From assembly GCA_964486825.1 (NCBI GenBank), contig CAZAQS010000023.1, forward strand, positions 1 through 31,380: a stretch of 31,380 nucleotides of DNA, written 5' to 3'. The position numbers and the translations under genes are program-made. Positions within the stretch are counted from its first letter, which is position 1. Each line of letters begins with the position of its first letter. Source of the stretch: CAZAQS01 sp964486825 (GTDB lineage: Bacteria; Chloroflexota; Anaerolineae; Anaerolineales; UBA4823). Under the pieces are notes generated by a model. That model was not told where the DNA came from. It made no database searches and worked only from the letters and a program-made list of their open reading frames with translations. This document shows, one piece after another, positions 28,442-31,380 of this stretch.

Positions 28442-29671
28442 CTAACCACAACCCCCGCCTCCAGGGCCACGCTTGTTCTTGAGCTCAATTTTAGGGACGT
28501 ACTCGAATTGATATTCTTCCAGGTTGGGATAGGCTGCTTTAAATTTCGATCCCAAGGCGGCCGGAAAATCGTAGCGCAAATGCTCGGCAGCGCCCCCGGT
28601 TACCGGCAGGATCTCCTCTTCGCCCCTAAACACCGCCAGCCAGTTATTGATGCCGCCCTCCAGGATATAGACGTTTGGGACACTCTCAGCAACCAGAGTC
28701 TTCCACGCTTCTGTAGCCGCCCCTTCATCGTTGCTTGTGGTAATGAAAACAGTGTTGTCCGGCTCCAGGAGCAGCTTTTTGCTTAATTTGGGCAGCTCAT
28801 CCAGGTCTACACGGATTGCATTTACCAGGTGGAACTGGTTGTAATCTGTTTCGTTGCGCACATCCAGAATGACGATCTTTAATTTCGTATCATGCAAGCT
28901 TGCCAGAAGCTCTCCGGGGGAAACCTGGACCGCTCGAGCGTTCAAGAGCAGCTCCTTCTCGGGCGCAATAATGCTCCATCGATCGGCTATTGTAGGCTGG
29001 CCGATCACAGCTACCATGCCTGCCAGGAGGAGTAAGCCCAATGCGCCGGCATACCGAAGCCTGGGAGCCTGCTTAGGTTCTTTACCCCCAAAGATCGCTT
29101 CCAGCTTCTCTCCACCCCAGAACATAAACAGAGCCATGAGCACAACGATCACGACCACCAATCCGGTGCTCACACCCAGCCATTCAGGGATGGTAAAACG
29201 ACCATAATGAGAAGAGTTCCAAAAGATAGTGTAGTAATCGACGGTTTCACCGAACAAGAAAATACCCACCAGGGCTCCGAGGGTAAAAAACAGCCCGTCC
29301 AGTTTACGGGTTGCTAATGCCACCAGGGAAGTCCCAGGGCAGAAACCACCGATGATAAAGCCAACACCCATAACCAGCCCCCCTAAGATGCCCGGCCATA
29401 GATAAGTCGGCGGGACCCATACCAGGTTATAGTCCAGCAAGCCTATTGCGGATGCTCCAAACACCAATACCATGGCGACAACAATGGCAGTAAACATGAC
29501 CTTCAGTACGGTTAAATCTTTGAAGTAGAATTGGGCCGCTAACTTTGGAGAATTGGCGAAACCAGAAATCTCTAGAACGAAACCAAAGGCGAACCCGATC
29601 AGGGCATAAATTGAGAATTCCCCGAACTTTGTAAACAACTCAGTCATTGGAAGAGGGAAAGGCGTCATCAT
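28442..29671 (-). CDS. YeeE/YedE sulfur transporter half fused to cysteine-less rhodanese domain with GGGGCG tail
   Basis: 409 residues. Membrane domain (about 18-190) with the YeeE hallmark GFIIGGFCPGTSLVALATRK (Cys111) and GFAFGFVLEISGFANS near the N-terminus. A further helix (about 207-225) leads to a rhodanese-like domain (about 250-350: VILDVRNETDYNQFHLVNAI, LEGGINNWL). At the position of the catalytic CxxGxR loop it reads TTSNDEGA (311-318), so the active-site cysteine is absent. The C-terminus ends GPGGGGCG, placing Cys408 one residue from the end, like the sulfur-carrying tail of SoxY (GGCGG). YeeE moves thiosulfate or another sulfur species. I infer that the tail cysteine carries sulfur. 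GGAGCTAA stands before the ATG. Confidence 0.88.
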   Translation of the reverse strand: MMTPFPLPMTELFTKFGEFSIYALIGFAFGFVLEISGFANSPKLAAQFYFKDLTVLKVMFTAIVVAMVLVFGASAIGLLDYNLVWVPPTYLWPGILGGLVMGVGFIIGGFCPGTSLVALATRKLDGLFFTLGALVGIFLFGETVDYYTIFWNSSHYGRFTIPEWLGVSTGLVVVIVVLMALFMFWGGEKLEAIFGGKEPKQAPRLRYAGALGLLLLAGMVAVIGQPTIADRWSIIAPEKELLLNARAVQVSPGELLASLHDTKLKIVILDVRNETDYNQFHLVNAIRVDLDELPKLSKKLLLEPDNTVFITTSNDEGAATEAWKTLVAESVPNVYILEGGINNWLAVFRGEEEILPVTGGAAEHLRYDFPAALGSKFKAAYPNLEEYQFEYVPKIELKNKRGPGGGGCG

Positions 29672-29678
29672 TTAGCTC

Positions 29679-30260
29679 CTACGAATACCACAGCTTGCGT
29701 ACGAAATAAGCCAGGGCATACCCACCGGCAAAAACAGCGAACATAAAGGCCCAGCTCCCTACAGAAAGTACTGCGCCCCCCGAGAGAGCCTGTCCTGAGG
29801 TGCAACCCCGAGCAAGCCGGGCGCCATATCCCATGAAGCCTCCGCCGATAAATGCCATAAGCCAACGTTGGCGGACGGTGATTCGAGGCCCTTTACCAGT
29901 CTCGACCTTTAAACGCCCGTTCAGCCATCCGGAGGTGAATCCCCCCAGGAGAGTCCCGATAACAACGGGAACTACCCAATTGTCCAGGGGATTCCTGTCG
30001 CCGCCGGCCATTGACAGAAGGAACGGCGTGCGGTCCACATGCCCGGGTACGATCAGGTCTTCGATAAAAACCACGAGCCGGTTCAAACCGCCCGAGGCCC
30101 CCAGGCCATTCCCCGTCAGAAAAAAGGCCAGGAACAGGACCACCCCTAAGAGCGCGCCTCCTAGATACGGGTTTACATAAGGCTTTGCTTCTCTTTGGGC
30201 GAATAGATGCCTTAGGAAAAATGCACGGCTTCCAGAATTTGGTGAAGCGATATGGCTCAT
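29679..30260 (-). CDS. YeeE/YedE-family membrane protein, second half-transporter
   Basis: 193 residues, about five helices. Shows the YeeE/YedE signature GYGARLARGCTSGQALSGGA with Cys153, plus YLGGALLGVVLFLAFFLTG and VIGTLLGGFTSGWLNGRL. In full YeeE (about 350 aa) one chain holds two such halves with one key cysteine each; here the halves are split between this protein and its downstream neighbour, which start 7 nt apart. They probably assemble together as one channel for thiosulfate or a related reduced sulfur anion. Its start overlaps the cytochrome gene stop by ATGA. Confidence 0.88.
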   Translation of the reverse strand: MSHIASPNSGSRAFFLRHLFAQREAKPYVNPYLGGALLGVVLFLAFFLTGNGLGASGGLNRLVVFIEDLIVPGHVDRTPFLLSMAGGDRNPLDNWVVPVVIGTLLGGFTSGWLNGRLKVETGKGPRITVRQRWLMAFIGGGFMGYGARLARGCTSGQALSGGAVLSVGSWAFMFAVFAGGYALAYFVRKLWYS

Positions 30261-31380
30261 GATATCCCTCCCTCCTCCAACTTTTCGTTAACTTCCACTT
30301 CGTCCCAGCCCAACATCATGGCCTGGATATTGGCCAGGGGTGTGAGGCCAGTGGTTGTCAGGTAAACGTGCATGACAACGAAGGCCGCAAATATCCAGGC
30401 CACCAGGGTATGGAAAGGCGCCAGAACTGGTAAACCGCCCATCCAGTTGGTCAAATTTGGCCAGCGCTGCGCCCCCCAGATGAAAGCACCGGTGATGATC
30501 TGTAGAGGCAGCAGGACGTTCAAGATAGCGAAATAGGTCACCTGCTGGAGTGGATTCAGTTTTTTGTCCTGTCTCTTCTCAAAAGGATGACTTTCGCCCT
30601 TGAAAATCCCGCGCATATAGTAACGCGCCTGGACGATGGCCTGGTCGAAAAAGCCACGCGGCCGGGGGATGAACTGCTGGATCTCACCGCTCGCCAGGTG
30701 GTAGAACAGGGATAGAGCCGCGTTTACGATCAAAAGACCGGCCAGTACGTTATGCACCAACACAACGTACCGGAAACTGAAGATTCCGAAGGTGTCCGGC
30801 TTATGGATGATCAAGCCGGTGAAGATCAGCCCCAGGATGACGAAGGTCTGTAGCCAATGCCACAGCCTCTCATACATGGCATACATATATACTTTTTTCA
30901 ACTTTGGTGATTGGTGTGGGTTCCGCACAGAGGAAAACACGCGCAAGCCTCCATGCAAGGCGATCCCAAAAAGGGTGCCAGTGAAGATCAAAGACCCAGC
31001 CAGGTCGATCCAGCCCACCTTATCATGCCCGAGGATATACAACCCGGATTCTTTGGTCACGGGCTGGTAGTATAATTCGCCGCTCTCCGCCCGATAAATG
31101 TGGCCGCTGTTGAGTGTATTGGCTGAGCTTACAAATTCGGGCAGGACCTGCCCTGGAACGTAAGAGGACAATAGGATTGGTTGGATCACCCTGGATCGAT
31201 CCCCATGACAAGTCTGGCAATCCTTGATCGCCCAGCTCCCGGAAGCTACGGTATGATTGATGTTGTAGGGCTGAACTTCCCCCTCAATGCGTGGGTTTTC
31301 CAAGCCTAATCGCTCCAGGCGGGATTTGATCAGGGCCACCTTGTCTTCGTTATCCAGGAGAAGCTCGCTATCCTCCAAGC
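30257..31380 (-). CDS. Cytochrome b/b561-type membrane protein with a c-type heme site (5' end beyond window)
   Basis: At least 374 residues; the frame reaches the window edge without a credible start (the first in-window start-like codon is TTG at 31378). A CxxCH heme-c site (DCQTCHGDRSR, Cys54-His58 in the visible part) lies in the outer N-terminal region. Five membrane helices follow, with His-bearing segments YERLWHWLQTFVILGLIFTG, VVLVHNVLAGLLIVN and APFHTLVAWIFAAFVVMHVY, as in formate dehydrogenase gamma/b561 quinol-cytochrome proteins. It should exchange electrons with the quinone pool. With two YeeE halves downstream I infer a sulfur-compound oxidoreductase operon, whose catalytic subunit would be upstream, outside the window. 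Confidence 0.85.
   Translation of the reverse strand, partial: LEDSELLLDNEDKVALIKSRLERLGLENPRIEGEVQPYNINHTVASGSWAIKDCQTCHGDRSRVIQPILLSSYVPGQVLPEFVSSANTLNSGHIYRAESGELYYQPVTKESGLYILGHDKVGWIDLAGSLIFTGTLFGIALHGGLRVFSSVRNPHQSPKLKKVYMYAMYERLWHWLQTFVILGLIFTGLIIHKPDTFGIFSFRYVVLVHNVLAGLLIVNAALSLFYHLASGEIQQFIPRPRGFFDQAIVQARYYMRGIFKGESHPFEKRQDKKLNPLQQVTYFAILNVLLPLQIITGAFIWGAQRWPNLTNWMGGLPVLAPFHTLVAWIFAAFVVMHVYLTTTGLTPLANIQAMMLGWDEVEVNEKLEEGGIS

Noticed and set aside
1..31380. tRNA, rRNA, riboswitch, transposase, phage or CRISPR elements
   Set aside because: Searched by eye in all intergenic stretches; none found with supportable structure or motif.

Overview
The window looks like a piece of a Chloroflexota genome, most likely class Anaerolineae. 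This rests on gene content and protein style (twin DarA-like receptors, a cytoplasmic amidase/L,D-transpeptidase pair with Thr-Pro linkers, a bL31 with a long C-terminal extension, octaheme-type sulfur neighbours), not on a marker-gene search. A run of ten Ns at 3678-3687 shows that it comes from a draft scaffold. I saw no tRNA, rRNA, CRISPR array, transposase or phage gene. Coding density is high, and ATGA start/stop overlaps are common.

Layout. 1-1723 (minus): the first codons of a MaoC-type dehydratase, then a CPA2 cation/proton antiporter followed by a PII-like protein. 1797-5904 (plus): a six-hairpin (GH63-like) glycosidase interrupted by the scaffold gap, two DarA/PstA-type cyclic-di-AMP receptor homologues in tandem, and a divergent PRPP synthetase. 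Together these read as a possible ion/osmolyte homeostasis locus. 5908-7106 (minus): flavin reductase and AMMECR1-family protein behind a near-consensus promoter. 7194-10800 (plus): a cell-wall operon (N-acetylmuramoyl-L-alanine amidase, L,D-transpeptidase), then a broken LURP-one-like gene, a conserved hypothetical and a thioredoxin-TPR chaperone-like protein.

10803-13106 (minus): a large Vps62-like membrane protein and a four-helix membrane protein. 13122-15550 (minus): a MoxR ATPase and VWA (CoxE-like) pair ending in a clear intrinsic terminator. 15686-16754: a small zinc-ribbon protein and, divergently, a PduO-type cobalamin adenosyltransferase. 16772-19777 (minus): a DsbA-like membrane-anchored oxidoreductase, a double GNAT acetyltransferase, and a TPR protein coupled to a double-XRE regulator. 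19849-23319 (minus): a four-gene signalling cluster with two soluble histidine kinases, an OmpR-type regulator and a small conserved protein. An orphan receiver protein is divergent to it (23623-24027).

24055-28347 (minus): rplU-rpmA-rpmE from a perfect consensus promoter, then a terminator hairpin and tdk-hpt-cca. 28442-31380 (minus): a sulfur/redox operon with a heme-c-bearing cytochrome b that runs off the window, and two YeeE/YedE half-transporters, the second carrying a rhodanese domain without its cysteine and a Gly-Gly-Gly-Gly-Cys-Gly tail.

The most unusual items are the bL31 protein fused to an RNA-polymerase-alpha-CTD-like domain, the histidine kinase with a zinc ribbon plus MshEN-like (c-di-GMP-type) sensor, the SoxY-like cysteine tail on the YeeE-rhodanese protein, and the repeated use of promoters whose -10 box sits 6-7 nt before the ATG, suggesting leaderless mRNAs.
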